From Aphis gossypii (taxonomy: Eukaryota > Arthropoda > Insecta > Hemiptera > Aphididae), in contig NC_065530.1 of NCBI RefSeq assembly GCF_020184175.1, positions 66,565,260 through 66,629,259 of the forward strand: a stretch of 64,000 nt of DNA, given 5' to 3'. Below the pieces are notes generated by a model. That model ran no database searches. It had not been told where the DNA came from and worked only from the letters and a program-made list of their open reading frames with translations. Positions 14,057 to 27,999 of the stretch are shown here, piece after piece; position 1 is the stretch's first letter, and each line of letters starts with the position of its first letter. The translations under genes and the position numbers were made by a program.

Positions 14057-14660
14057 GATATGAATATATATACACATCACTGACGGTTAAACGTTTACGG
14101 ACGCCGTTATCGTCTGGGCGACACTGCGCGAAGTCTTCCCTGCCTGGTTATTTTATTTTACATTTTTTCGTGCCCTCTCGCCACTTAATACAGCCCTTCT
14201 GCACGTACTATACTCGCGCATAAAATGCGAGACCATCTGTTATTTTAGCACTTATATTCATAACCATCACCGGCGCTGGCCGACCGAGTGCAGAGGGGGT
14301 TTTCTCTATTGTTGTGCGCGTTGCATAACGTTGAAACGTTCGGGAAAAAAAAAATCAAAAAGTAAACGGTTAGGTTAGCTAACGGTACTTGTCGGATTGT
14401 AAGGTATGGGTTTAGTCGTGTACGATCGGCTTTGCTGTTAATTTGTTGTAGACCGTTGCATTCGAGATCGGGGGTGGTAACGTCGTGACGGCGCTAAATA
14501 ATTACCACGGTTTATAGGTGACGAATGTTTATGTGTGTGCGTGTGATGTAATTTTATGTATACATAGAACGCATTATATTGTACATTATACGGTTTTATT
14601 TCGTCTGTGAGACGTATTTCGGATAATTGGATTCCGACGTAGGAAAACGCGTAAGCATTT
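13000..14660. promoter_or_regulatory. Mixed CpG-bearing island with microsatellites, possible regulatory region
   Basis: CpG density and GC rise clearly from about 13330, including a GGC run at 13568-13590 and CpG-rich text at 13850-13930 and 14090-14500. Several overlapping frames of 60-80 codons exist on both strands but translate simple repeats (Tyr/Ile runs) and I do not regard any as genes. It may be a promoter, enhancer or unannotated 5' exon. Nothing in the sequence decides which. Confidence 0.25.
14007..14053. repeat. (TA)n microsatellite, about 47 bp
   Basis: This is the longest uninterrupted TA dinucleotide run in the window, inside the 13-14.6 kb island. Shorter broken (TA) runs lie at 13745-13805. 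Confidence 0.97.
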
Positions 14661-15599
14661 CCACGCGTAGGGATTTAGCGAAATGAAGATTTCAAATGTG
14701 CAATAGAATAGTGAAAAATAAATGAAAAACTATAAATCCCCATAAACTCCATATAATTAATTCTTTGATTCTTCCGAACGACACATCTAAAATTTAATAT
14801 TCATTGCATCTGTAAAGATACATACATATTCTACGTAATCATTGAAAAGCTCAATCGCACTTTTTTTGTCTTTGTTGTATTTTCATATACGTTTTCTATT
14901 TTCACCGTGTTCTATTTAGAAAACTTGTAAATTTTCATTAGATTAAAAACAATGTTTGTATGTCTAGTTGAACACAAACAGTAAAGCGATTATTTAGGAT
15001 TAAAATATAATGCGAATTAATAAACGAAAAGAGTATTAATAATATGGAACATTTTATGAAGTTGTTTACATTTCATATTATCTTTGTTAATTTAAGCCTT
15101 TATAGTTTTTAAAATTAAAATTGTGATAAGGATTAAAAATGTTATGCTATTGTTGTATAAATATTACATTGTATAATTTACCTGTAAACTAAATACTATA
15201 TTTATTCTTAGAACTTATAAAGTTACTATAGCAACAGTAGCCATTTTAAACAATACTACTTACTTAGGTAATGTTACTGTTATTATTTACAAAACAAGGT
15301 GATTTATTTATTATTTAGTATTATAATAAAAGTTAAGTACAGATTATTCACATTTACAAGTTAAATTATATATATATATTTAAATATATTCTTGTCATAA
15401 ACTATAATGTACAAAATAAAATTAGGAGTTTGTTACACTAACATATTACGTTTATGTATGAATGGTATATTTTGTACATTAAATTATTTCTTTCAGACAA
15501 TTTTTAATCGACTTAAAGTACAATAATAATAAAAAAATAAATTTCAAATCAAATAGTATATTATAATACGATAATACCAAATTGTATCATCGGAATTTT

Positions 15600-16620
15600 C
15601 AATACAAAACGCGTTTTAATATATCCATTAACTTTCATTCTCGGCCAGTTCTCCGTAGCAAACGACGTATACGTCGTAGTGAACTTCCACTGCGGGAAAA
15701 TGCCCTGCAGTCAGCAACTATATAGGCACGTGGTTATACGATATTTAATGCGTATGGCTTCGCTCGAACGTAGGTGTGTTAATTGACCGTTTACTCGATA
15801 AACAGTAAGTAAATGCGTTATTGCATCACTTTCGATTTCCCTGAACACTATAGACGATCGGCTAGCGAAAAGAAAATTAATAAATTATTGTCGGGTATGT
15901 ATATTAGAAAACCGTTTAATTTTCGATGTAAGGGTTATGATACGGTGGCAGTCGCGGGATGGACTGACGTGGTCTAGACCAAAGTCTAGACCAACTGCCA
16001 CGGAATATAATAAGATGACCGTCACGGTTTGTGCACGAGGGTAGTAAATCATTGACTCATCAGTTCGGGTCAGATGGCATTTAATATTCTGAAATTGCTT
16101 TTGATATAATAATTGTCAATGTTAATTATTTGCAATATTTCACACCACTTGACGTAAACGAGAGTTCGGCGCCACTGCAGGTCCATAATAATAATAATAT
16201 AATACAGTGAACGTTTCATTACAAGTGAACTCGGCAAACTGCGCAGGATTTTCCTTTTCATATCAGTTTTATTCGACAACCGTTGTGTATAATAATGGAC
16301 AACGTGATCTGTCGCGAAATTGAACGTGTATGATGTGCTTCTATCACAAGCGTGCGTTCGTATCTATTTAGATTAAATCGTAATATCGAGTAAATCATTT
16401 GTTCGCAGTGGCACACCGCATGTATTTATGTTACAAAACTACGGTTATAGTATTAACCGAACAATCGACTTTAAACGTGTATAATTATAGGTTTAGGACA
16501 TTAGACAATAGTGAGAAGCCGTCTATGCATTGCTGTTACTATTCGTATAATATTCGTAAGTTAACAAAAAGTTATCATAATAAACTATATGGGTACGACT
16601 AGTTATTGACGTGAAAATTC
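15600..16620. other. Second mixed-composition island, no gene recognised
   Basis: GC and CpG are raised relative to the flanks, with a perfect 16-bp palindrome ACGACGTATACGTCGT at 15662-15677 and a nested inverted repeat at 15945-16001. Frames of under 70 codons are present on both strands (for example minus strand 16070-16279 and plus strand 16399-16602) but show no family resemblance. It may be regulatory. Confidence 0.4.
15945..16001. repeat. Nested inverted repeat (potential hairpin)
   Basis: Outer arms are GTGGCAGT (15945-15952) and ACTGCCAC (15994-16001). Inner arms are TGGTCTAGAC (15970-15979) and GTCTAGACCA (15984-15993), with a 4-base loop. The 17 bases between the left outer and inner arms would form a one-sided bulge. 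This could be a MITE footprint, an RNA hairpin or a protein-binding palindrome. Confidence 0.8.
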
Positions 16621-19600
16621 GCAAGTTGATGAAAAATTCTGGCAATCGATTATCTCGTTTTTAACACTAATACACTATAACAGTGTAATAGCAATTGGTA
16701 CTTACGAATTCAATACTACATCCCATATAGTAGTATATATTGTTATAAAACATAGGTATGTAATGTGTTATCGGATAATGTTTTTATACCAAACTTGATT
16801 CTTATAGGGTATCAAATCACACTATATATATTTATCGTATAACATACATGAGTACATGACATATCTCTTAGAATTATATTGTTGGTAGATATATTTTTTA
16901 TAGAAAATAAAATATAACAATACATGATATAAAATTGGATGTTATGACATTTAAAATTTGAATTTTAATAGAAATAATAAATAAATAGGTCATTATTTCT
17001 AATAACACTGTCTGTAACTGTAATAAATTGTATAATTGACTAATAGTAAACATAAAATTCTACACTGAAGTAAGGGGTCGAGTACCTATATTGCTTTTTT
17101 TTAATATTGTACATTTTATATGATGCATAATATGATTCAAACATTTTTGTATAGCATAAGGTAAGTATATTATATTATAATACATACGGAAAATGTAATT
17201 ACATATATCTTTTACAATTATTTCATTAAAAATGTATGTACTTGCAATTTTGATTAAGAATGTAGTATGAAGGTACTTTGGAAGGTTAATTGGTTTTCTT
17301 CATCAAGATTATTTCAAAAATGTAAAAGGTGCGCTGGTGAGAATTTAGTTTAGGAATTTCGAATGTACTTTTGCAAGAATGTCAACACTCAAAATTAATC
17401 CACAAAGTCATTAGGGAGTTTTTGCACAAGGTAAAAGCTAATATAGTAAATGTGTTATCTTACAGCACATGAGCAGAATTGTACAGTAACTAGTGGTAAG
17501 CAGATATTGCAAGACGTTATTTTTTTTATAAATATCTTAAGCTATTCAAAGATATTAGTTTTTGTATTTTGTTGTGAAACAATTAATTCAATTATAAATT
17601 TGTAAAATTCAAACGTATTATAACGTTACTTTTAATTATTAACTCTTTAGATTATATGTATGATTCATTAACTACAAACAAAATGAAAATCATAAAACAT
17701 AAGAAAAATAAAAAATATTCTAGACAACTTATTTTATAACAAATATTTATTATATATTTCTACCTACAGATATTGAACACTTATTGATGTGTTAAAGAGA
17801 AATTCGGAATTTCTAAATATTGTAAGAAAAACTGACGATTTTGTTAAAGTGTATAGTTATTTAGTTAAATTGTTTTTTTTATGGAGCATTCTTATTAAAT
17901 TTCTATACTTGAAATGATAATACCATATCAATCGTAAATTTTTCTAAATTTTAATTTTAACAAGCTAAAACACCAAAAAACCATAAAATCGTTATAATTA
18001 GAATTAAACAAAATGTATAATATATTAACTAACTCTAAATATATCTTAGTGAGCTTCGACTTATAATTCTTATCAATTAATACAATTTTATTATTGGAAA
18101 CCTAATAAAACCTAGTGACAATATTGTGACCCAATCAAGTTGAGTTTTTTTAATAGTCTATTAAAATTATTCCGTAAAAATACGAACAATAATCTTTTAT
18201 ACCACATGAAAAACATTTTTGAATTTTGATATATTTACTTTAAATTTAAATATATTTCAGTTTAGTAACATAAATATATACGTAAGTATACAATATATTC
18301 CTTAAGTTAACAACGACAAGTGCTAAATAATATCATTTTAGTATTCTTTTTGTCTCTCATTGTTTTAAAAAATTTTCACAATGAACATGCTAAGAAATGT
18401 TTGTTTACTTTGTCCTACATAACTGTATTTATTTTTCAAGCTAGTACTTTTTAAAGAGCTATTTAATTAACAATAACACATGTATATTAATGAACTTACG
18501 GCATAAATCCAAGACATGATTTTCCTTTTATATACATTATACATACATATTATACAAGATTATACATGAATAAAACAATTTTTTATAAGACGAGGAAGAT
18601 AATTAGTACAAAAACAACTCAACAAGTAAAATTCAAACATAACATTTCTATACATTTTCATTTTTTTTAGTAATTTATAATTTTACAGACTACCATAACT
18701 AAGTATATTTTTCAGCTACACCCAAACAAGTTATAAGATGTAAATTAAATGTATTTTTCATTTTGTTAAAATTACCAAAAACCGTTACCCTTGTAATGCT
18801 ATCGAAAATTGGCAAAGATTCAAATTTAATAACTTTCCACTTAGTTGGATTATTTTTTTTTTTTAGTATGCAACAGTTTTTTAAATATCTTTCATCACAA
18901 ATATATATATATATAAGTAAATTCTAAATAATTAAACTTAAATATCACGTATAGTATTTTAAACTGAATGTTTTTTTTCATTTCAATGATTACAATGAAG
19001 AAACATTTTACTAGAAATTCAATGCATACCCAGATATTCTTATTTTTAAATATTAGCTATTACTGTATATGTACTAAGTATATGAAATATAAGTACCTAC
19101 GTAAATAACGTAAAAGTATAAATTTATTTTTTATTATAATATTTTCACTGACTATACAACATTTAAGTGAAAATTAAATGATAAACTGAATTCAATATAT
19201 TTTACATTTTTGAGCATAAAGAAATAGAAAGTAACGATTTTTCTAAAAAGATATTGTATATTCAATTTTTATAAAATATAATCAAAAAATTGAATCGCGT
19301 TTTTACTTCAAATAAAATAACGAAATGAAATCCAATGCACCAATTTTATTAAATGTTATTTTCAGTGCTATTAATTGACTATGCCTAACATCGCAACTAG
19401 CATAATAAAAAAATGACAGAGAAGAATTTTATTAAAAAACCTTATCATCCTTAAAATTAATTTAACCTTCAAAGTTTTTATTGAAAAGTTGAATGTAAAT
19501 ATGTTTTATGTCCTAATATTGTGATAATTTTCAAATTCGACAGTTAATGTTTTTGCAATATTATACCATTATTATAGCTATTAGCTACAACGCTTCTGTT

Positions 19601-22600
19601 CAAATCTATAATGATTTCAATGTAGTTTTATACACAAAGAAATTAAATAAGTGAAATAGTGGGTTAATTAACAAAAAATTAACATTATTCAGTTTTATTT
19701 TAGAAAAAAAAAATGTGTTATTCGTTCTTTTTTAATATTTATAAATGAATATTGTATACATATAGTTTTCATTACGATGCTGGCTATAAAATATATTCTT
19801 TAGAAAGTTTAGTTTATAGCTCCATCTTTAATATCAATTTTCTGTTGACATTACTTTTTAAGCATTTCGGTAAACTAATATACTACCTGCCAGAAGAATG
19901 AAAAATGCTAAAAATTAGTCAACTTAAACATATAAATAATAAATATACATATTGCATATATAATCATTACTACATAGTATGTAGTGTATCTGCAAGTATT
20001 TATGTCGATAGTTATGAAAAAATAGTTGAACTGGAAAATGGTGTACTGTGTACGACTATAATAATTATATCTTAAGAGTTCTTAGATATAATAGAAATAT
20101 TAATAACAAAAAATGAAAACCATTTTTTTTTTTTTTTTAATATAAATAAATAATAAAATACTCATAATATGAAAATTATCATAATGATTAGTTATTTACA
20201 TTATATTTGATGTTTCTTACATAAATAATTTTGTTTATATACTATATTACTATTAATTATTTGATAAAAATGTTTAATCTTTTCATTGGTTAGCATATTT
20301 TTCATTTTTTACCATAGAATATTAAATATTGTTATGTAATAATTATTAGTTTTCAAACAAAATAATGTAAAATCAAGAATTTAATTTTAGAAAGATGGAT
20401 ACTTTATTTGTATATATTATACTTTTATTGTCTTTGAAATCCAGATAGTATTTGATAAAATAACAACAAAATATATTTTATGAAATTCAAACTATCCCAC
20501 TTAAAATAAAATATATCAACAAAAAACACTTATAACTTTGGTTTATAATTTATTATTGAAACCCCAAGACGTTTTCTAGAGTAAAAAAAAACTGAGTTTT
20601 AAAAAGCAGAATACTATGATAAGGTTTCTTTTAAATAATATTGTCTTGTTATAGTATTAATGTTTAGATATTTATATTTATTTTAATTTGAACAGAAAAA
20701 ATTAAAGAATTGTTCTATCACAATATCTATTTGAAAAATAAGACATACAGAAACAGTAATTGTTTTTACATTTAAATTTATATTGATTTATACTTGTATA
20801 TTTCCTAAAATTTAATTAATATCATGTGTTAGGTTTTTTAATTATTATTATTAATAATTATTATTTTTCTTCAACATTGTCCATAATTCCTTTAAGTTTT
20901 TCTTCATGTTCATAGAAAATTACTATAGATATAGAAAAATTACATATTTATATTCTTCACACCTATAGTTATTTTAGTTATTTTATAAACTATTTAGTAA
21001 TTTTTTTTTTTATACATATATAACTAAAATAATTAAATTTTATTTAATAATATAAATTTACCTCTTACAAAACTTTTAATTGAACACAAATAAAAGACAT
21101 TTTTTTTTAATTTCTACTAAAACTAACAATTAATAATAATATACATTTTACTATAGTAACAAAAAATATAAATATTTACTTTCTATAAATAAAAGTATAC
21201 GTATTATTTAAAAATTAAAAAAAAAAAATATAGTATGGCATTTATTATATAGTCTGTAAAATTGGAAGTTTTTACTATTTATTAATTAGAAAAGTTGTAA
21301 TATTATTTTAATGGATTATTTACTCAAATAAAAATTGCCATGGTTATTGGTAATAAATATTTCAATTATTAATAAAAATAAATTAAATTAATAAACATAA
21401 TAATTAAGTATCGCATTGACTTTTATGCAAAAAAAAATTAATAATAATAAACAAACAAACAAACAAATTACAGTCATTTTCTAAATATAATATTTAAGTT
21501 TCAATAGTGTAGTCTATTGTTTTGTCAACTTTAGATAGTCTTGACATCTCCATGGACACATCATATACTATATGTGACCATAAACTGCCATGTAAGATAA
21601 CATCTTAGCTAAACTATATAGCAGGCATATATATATTTTTTCAACTTTTAGTAAGGTACTCAAAACTATTGTAATATTTATGAAAAGTTTGACAGGACAC
21701 ATGTCACTATGCCAGTTCATCCCATATCTAAGTCTTTCCTATTTATGCATATTAAGCACATGATTTGTAAGATTTTATCAAATAAAATCTTTCAACAAAA
21801 AAGTATGATGATTGTATGTAAAATAAGAAAATTAATCAATTTTAAACTGTTTGTAAACATGTTTAGAGTTAACTTTTGGTTTTTAGTAGTAGTACGACAG
21901 CTCTACAATTAATGAACTTATTCAATATAATTGCAAACCATTATTTTATAAGTTCTGTTTTAAAAACTTGTTTATGGGATTCATATACATATATATTATA
22001 AAATACATTATTGATCGGGCTTAATAGTCATGCAATTATTAATGCAGTTTTAAAAATGTTATGAAGAAAGAACGCTGAATAATTATACTAGTAGATTGTA
22101 GTTGTGCATTTTTCATAAAATCGTAATATTAATCGGTTATGTCCATATCACTTTATTTCAGATAAAATTTACATCGTTGTCGTGTACGTTTTAATTTTAA
22201 GTACATTAAGTAAACGGCGTTAATCCGATTTTATGTGTGAACGCACCTCGGGATCGTCAAACGTTTGTCTGGTATTAATCCTTCTCTTTCGCTCTATAAT
22301 CTCGTACACCGTTACACATCAGATTGCTTCTATCCTAAGTAAGCGCCAATGGATACTGCGCAAAGATTAGGCATTTTACATCATCATTTTATATGTAGAG
22401 CTGGGCCTTGAGAGTACAATTTATTCACGTACACATATTATATATATGAACACAAATCCGGTGGACTTAACAGACATCGACATTCGATATTCGAAAGTAT
22501 ATCGTGCCAAGCTGTTAAATATTTCTATCACACGTGTTGCCAAAAATTTCCTAAGCTTTTTTTTCTAGTAGATGTGTATCGATGATAAGTATATCTATAC

Positions 22601-25600
22601 ATATATATATATATATATATATATAAATTATATAAATGTTTCAATTGACTGATGTTAACGTTAAGAAAACACTTTGTATTGGTTCCAAACATGTATACAT
22701 ATAATTTATTACTTTTTGTTGTATCATTCTACCATTTTACTGCATTTTTAAACAAGCCACTGCTGTACCGATAATACCGTACAAAAAAGTAAATAATAAA
22801 GTATATTTCTATATTGTATTGTGGAGATATGGTATTGGCTCTACAATGCAACAATAGTGACTATCCAGAACTCTCTGACGAATTCCATATGAAATGCTAT
22901 TGGAAAACATAACGATAAAAATTATGTTGTCCGTTTGAATAAGTAGGTAATGACAAATGGTTACATATACCGTAAAATGATCAATCGTCCATCAGCCTAC
23001 TTAATCTCAACAGCAAAAACTATAGTATAGAATATTTTGTTTATACTAATTTTCTTAATACATACCTGGTTGTTGTCGAAATAGTCGAATATCTACTTAA
23101 ATATTACCTAATTCGTAATAATTAATAACAAATAAGTAACATTATTAAAAAATAAATAATGGACGTTAAGAATGTACACAAATAATTATTTAAATTGCCA
23201 GAAATTTCCAAGATAAATTATTTTATATTTATTATTGAGTTAAACATACAAACTAAAAATATAAAGTATAAAGTTATTTATTAATGAATGAAAAAAATGT
23301 ATATTATTTCAAACTAAAATAAAATCATTCTAATATTAAAATATTTATAGGCAATAGTTTTCATTTATGATGTTTAATTAAAAAAACAAAAAATATTAAT
23401 TATACACATTAATCAATATTGAAAATAATATCATTATTCTACACAATGTAAATATTTGTTTTATATATTTTTTTAATTAAGTAGGTAAACAATAGGTACG
23501 TGGTATATTAATTAATAAATGTGTAATTATTAATTATACGTTCTCTACAACTTCAGTCAATTCGTCTCATATCAAAACATAATAAATAATAAATAATAAA
23601 TATTAGTTATTAGGTAGGTAGTTATTTAATTTTTAAATATTATAAATGTATTATTTCGCTCATGCATTTGATAAATATTTATTCCAATATATATTAAATG
23701 ATAACGAAAATTATAAGACTTGTATTTACATCTTTGAACTCAATTATAATAAGATATCAATTGAATGGTACAAAATACTTAATTTTAATTTAGTGTGAAT
23801 AGTGTGATGAAAAAAGTTTTAATTCCATCTGTTATTTACAAAATGAAATGTTATTAAGTTTTTTAAAAACTTAAAATATGTATATAAGATACCTGTTTTA
23901 TCTTTTAATAATACTTATTATATTTAATTTTGATGTCAAATCATATTCAAATTTATCATTTTCGTAGAAACAAAATTATAAAAATTAATATTCTCTTTTT
24001 TACATTACTTATAATATAACTACGATTAATCCAGATAATTACTTTACAATCTCAAAATAACTAGGTAGATAATTTATTTTTCATATAATTAAAAAAAAAA
24101 CATTTTTTATTATTAATAATTTATAAATGTTGGAAAATTCAATAGCAGTATTCTTCACATTTTTGAGACGTTTCACATTCAACTTTTTAGCGTTAAAATT
24201 ATCATGACAAATACTTTATACTGAAATTCGGATTTACAAAATTGTAACATTTAAATATCTTAGGTACATAATTATAATATATTATATAGTATTAAACAAA
24301 AATATATTTTATATTGATGTATCTGCCTAAATAAAATGTGAATTTTACATATTCAGGGTTTTTTAAACATTCAAATCATAAAAATATATCTATTTAAATA
24401 AAAAACAATAATTTATTATGTGCATTTTAAATTTTAATTAGCTATGTAAATCCTAAATTTTGTCTTGTTCGTTTTTGATCTTAAAAATCACTAAATATAC
24501 CATAGACAATTGATGTGACTTGGTATTTACGATATCTAATTTATATTTGAATAATTTATTTTAATTTAAAACCTTTTAGTTCAAACATTTAATCAAAATA
24601 AAATAAAGACATTAATTTACCATGAACACTCGAATACTTCAAGGAAACGTATTTAGAATCTAAATTCATTTCAATGAAAACCGTTTTATAATCATGGGGC
24701 ATACTATCATTTGATATGTACCTACAGTTAAATTAAATCTACTTTTAGACTTGTATGTCTTGTATGAATATTAAAAATGTTATAGAAAATACTAGTATAG
24801 CACTTAAGGCTTGTATTTGAAAAAAAAACTCTCTAGATATACTAAAAAAAAATATGCATTGTATATAGCCTGAATTTCAATTTCATTTTACTATCGTTTT
24901 ACCCACAGTTTGATAAATAAAATACATAATAAAAATAAGCTGTAAGTAAAATTTGCACTATTTTGGGTAATGGACTTTCCGGAGCTCTTGCATACAAATT
25001 ATGATTTTCGAGTGAATACAGCATGATATAGTATATTTATATTGGTCAATCTTACTGTTTTGGTTGTTAGGTTTACTTTTTCTCAATTTCAGCCATAGAT
25101 TATGTATTTTAAAAGATTATTTTTTATATGTTTAGGTTCCAGTATAGAAAAAATTACTTTTTGTTTTTAGGCCTTTAGGGTATATTTTAATAAAAAATAA
25201 AGTAAAATTCTCACAAGTCACATAATACTGCTGCAGTATGGAAGATTTACGATTGAAATTCATACTATGGTCGACCCATCTATATAAACTACTTGTATTA
25301 TACTTTCTATGGTTATATCATAAAGTTATAACTATTAAATCATAGGTTCCTTTCACCATTGAACAGATCATTAAATAATTTATTAAGAATAACTTTAAAT
25401 AAACCTATACTTAACTCAGTCAATTTTATTCTGAACTTTCAGTTGATAATGTAAATTTTATTTTTATAAAAAAATATTGTATTTTATTTGTACTTTATTA
25501 GATTCGATGACATTAAGTTTAATTGTAAGTATAATGCTACAAATAAAGAAAAATGTAATATTAAGTCTGTTTTGTGTTCAATTGCTTCTGGCAAATGTAG

Positions 25601-26000
25601 TTCGATCAATGTAAGTGTATAAAACTTTGCAAGTCTTTCAGATTAAATATTCCAAAGACCCAAATGTAAAGCTTTTAAAAAGTTTAAGGTACAAGTCAAT
25701 ACTTTAGATTTGTAATACAACCATGCATTTTAATGCATATATTTTAATTACTTATTTGTCAATTATTAATATACATATATGTTTGTTTTTATTCGTGTAC
25801 CTACTAGTTTATTCTCTGTCATTTTCATTTTATATTTTTAATTACTGTTTCATAACGAACTCTTTGTTTTTAACACTGCGAGCTTATAGTTATAAGAAAA
25901 TCAAAATCAAATTAATTTACCCACGCTCGTAATTTGGTATCAAATAAATAATATTATTATACACATAGCACATACGCGCTGCAAATTGAGGAAAGTTATA
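16621..26000. other. Long AT-rich desert, no gene
   Basis: About 9.4 kb with homopolymer and simple-repeat tracts: poly-T near 20124-20138 and a (CAAA)n run near 21450-21468. A somewhat richer patch at 17270-17540 and another at 22180-22420 give no readable protein on either strand. A 67-codon frame at 21709-21912 and a 69-codon frame at 25723-25932 look like chance. Confidence 0.7.
22601..22625. repeat. (AT)n microsatellite
   Basis: An uninterrupted AT run of about 25 bp. It follows a slightly GC-richer stretch (22180-22420) that holds no readable gene. Confidence 0.95.
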
Positions 26001-26039
26001 ATATGTTACCGAAAATTTGTACTACGAAAACATAAAAAA

Positions 26040-26920
26040 AAAAAAAAAAAATGCACTTACAAACGTGCACAACACGATATAATCTACGCGTTCGAGTCGG
26101 TGTGAAGCTGTGCCGCAGAGTTTTAAAATATTACTTCATGTTCCCGCGGTTATTATACGGCAGTAGAGCGTGTCGGCGGCGGCGGACGTAAAATATAAAA
26201 TAATATTATATTCTCGGTGGACAATATAACGAAACGGGCGAAAAAAAAAGGTGACGTTTTCAGTGTTTTCAAAACTATAAGGGGAAAAATCGTATTCATC
26301 ACGGTCATTAGATATATAATATTTCGACGACGTTAAATCATAATTGTCGTGTATAATGATAATATAATATTGTTTGTGTGTGTGTGCGTTATGCGATAGC
26401 GGCGGTGGATAATTCGCACGTGACCGTACATCAAAGTCGCCGCTCTCGAGCTCGTCGGTTACACACGACGGCGTTTTTCGCCCGAACGCCGCCGCCGTGT
26501 CCTCTTCCCGCCGCGGGGCTTTGTGTCGACACTGCCGTAGGGACTTTGACGTTATCGTTGCGACGGACGCTAACACACAGACACGTTTGTGTGTAAAATT
26601 TCTGCACACACTCATCTGCGCGAGTATCGTAATATATACGCGTATATTAAATTATTATTATTATTATTATCGTGATAAACGTATTATATTATATTATAAT
26701 ATTATGTACCTTTATGTGTAACAATGTCGCGGTGGGACTCGGGGTTCCGGAGCTGGACGTTGATAACTACAATGGTATAACAGTGCGTCGAGTGTTTGCA
26801 CACTTTAACCGCCGTCTGTACGGAGAGATTCTTTTTAAGGGCAACGCTCGTTTTATCAAAGTCTTATTTATCTATTTTTTTTTTTTTTTACAGTTTAAAG
26901 CCATCACAATAGTTTTATAA
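26040..26920. promoter_or_regulatory. CpG-rich island, candidate promoter or 5' UTR
   Basis: This stretch is much richer in CG dinucleotides than the flanking desert (for example CCGCCGCCGTGTCC near 26490 and CCCGCCGCGGGG near 26508), with an (ATT)n run at 26651-26670 and a poly-A tract just upstream. Long open frames occur on both strands (159 codons on the minus strand, 26136-26615). Their composition drifts into Tyr/Ile runs encoded by simple repeats, so I read them as by-products of base composition. An ATG at 26725 in a good context gives only 18 codons. Islands like this are typical of hemipteran transcription starts. Assignment to the Dscam gene is inference. Confidence 0.3.
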
Positions 26921-27057
26921 TACGTTTTCTAATTCATAACTAAAGTGTTAAGCGATATAATCGAATCGGTGTTTTGTTTTTGACATCAAGCTAGAATACC
27001 GAGATAACCTTGTTATCCGTCAAAAACAGGGATTGTGTATCAAAGCGTTATTGATGA

Positions 27058-27222
27058 ATTCGATACAACAACGAAAACCATTTCAAAGAATATCACTCTA
27101 AGTTGCAAAGGATGATGCAAACTCGCCATGCTAATATTTGTCGGGTTCTCAAAATATTCAACTTGATTAAAGGAGGCAACAACAATCTCATAACACGATT
27201 AAAACTTAAGAGCTGTCCATAA
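27058..27222 (+). pseudogene. Possible transposase-derived fragment (MULE-like), about 54 codons
   Basis: A short open frame reads NENHFKEYHSKLQRMMQTRH, then ANICRVLKIFNLIKGGNN, and ends at a stop at 27220-27222. The pattern F--YHS-L------HANI---LK resembles the tail of MULE-type transposases that are widespread in aphids, where a H-NI/W--- motif follows a F---L segment. The match is from memory and short, so confidence is low. It lies between two CpG-rich islands, and the frame upstream of 27058 is closed by TGA. It could equally be chance. Confidence 0.25.
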
Positions 27223-27999
27223 CAGGATTCGATATCCTATAAATAAATTAAATCGTATGTAATTAATCACGTTCGAGTCCAAAACACAATATGGCTCAAA
27301 ATTACCAGAAATATATAATATTATAATATGATAATCATAATAGTATATAATATTTGAGAGGAAAATGTTAAAGCTTCAAGATAAATCCCCTTGACATTGT
27401 TAAATATAAATGACAGTAATATTTTCTATGAAATAGTGATGGTTATAATAATAATTATTATTGCTATAGAACTAAATATTCGAATTAAATTGTATTTATT
27501 TTTTTTTAGTATAATATTTAGTTGGCGTTATCGCCTGTAACTGTAGTAGACCAAAATAATGAGCAATTTATTATAATATATATATAGATATTTAGACCCT
27601 GTAGCAATATTGTCATTGAACACTTATCATATACAACGATTTGATATATTTATAATATGTATTATAAACGGTTAAATTATTGGAACCATTAAAATATAGT
27701 GCCATAATTATTAGGTAGCAATTAATGTGATTTTAGACAGCGATATCATATTATAACGTATTCGTATTCTATCACGTGAAAATCGAGTTCCTATAATGAT
27801 TAATATTATGTCTTTTAGTAGCATACACAAAAACGGATTTGTAAAAAAAAAATAAAAATATCAAAGGAATGAGATATACGATGGTATAAGCGGTTTTGAA
27901 AATAAATAATAACACACGCCTCACCTTCCTTTATAAATAGTTTGACATTTCAAAACAATTTCGATTTAAATAATTTTAAACAGTCGAGTGGCACACAAA

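Noticed and set aside
13617..14075. Several 64-70 codon frames around the (TA)n tract
   Set aside because: They are translations of TA repeats (Tyr-Ile runs) and mutually overlapping on both strands.
14369..14384. Telomere-like GGTTAGGTTAGC
   Set aside because: Only two TTAGG units occur and no longer array follows, so it is chance.
26136..26615. Longest open frame in the window (159 codons, minus strand)
   Set aside because: It lies in a CpG-rich island where stops are rare, its second half is Tyr/Ile/Asn text, overlapping frames are open on the other strand, and no domain is visible.
27262..27290. tRNA T-arm-like CACGTTCGAGTCCAAA
   Set aside because: The stem bases flanking TTCGAGT do not pair and no acceptor, D or anticodon arms are present.
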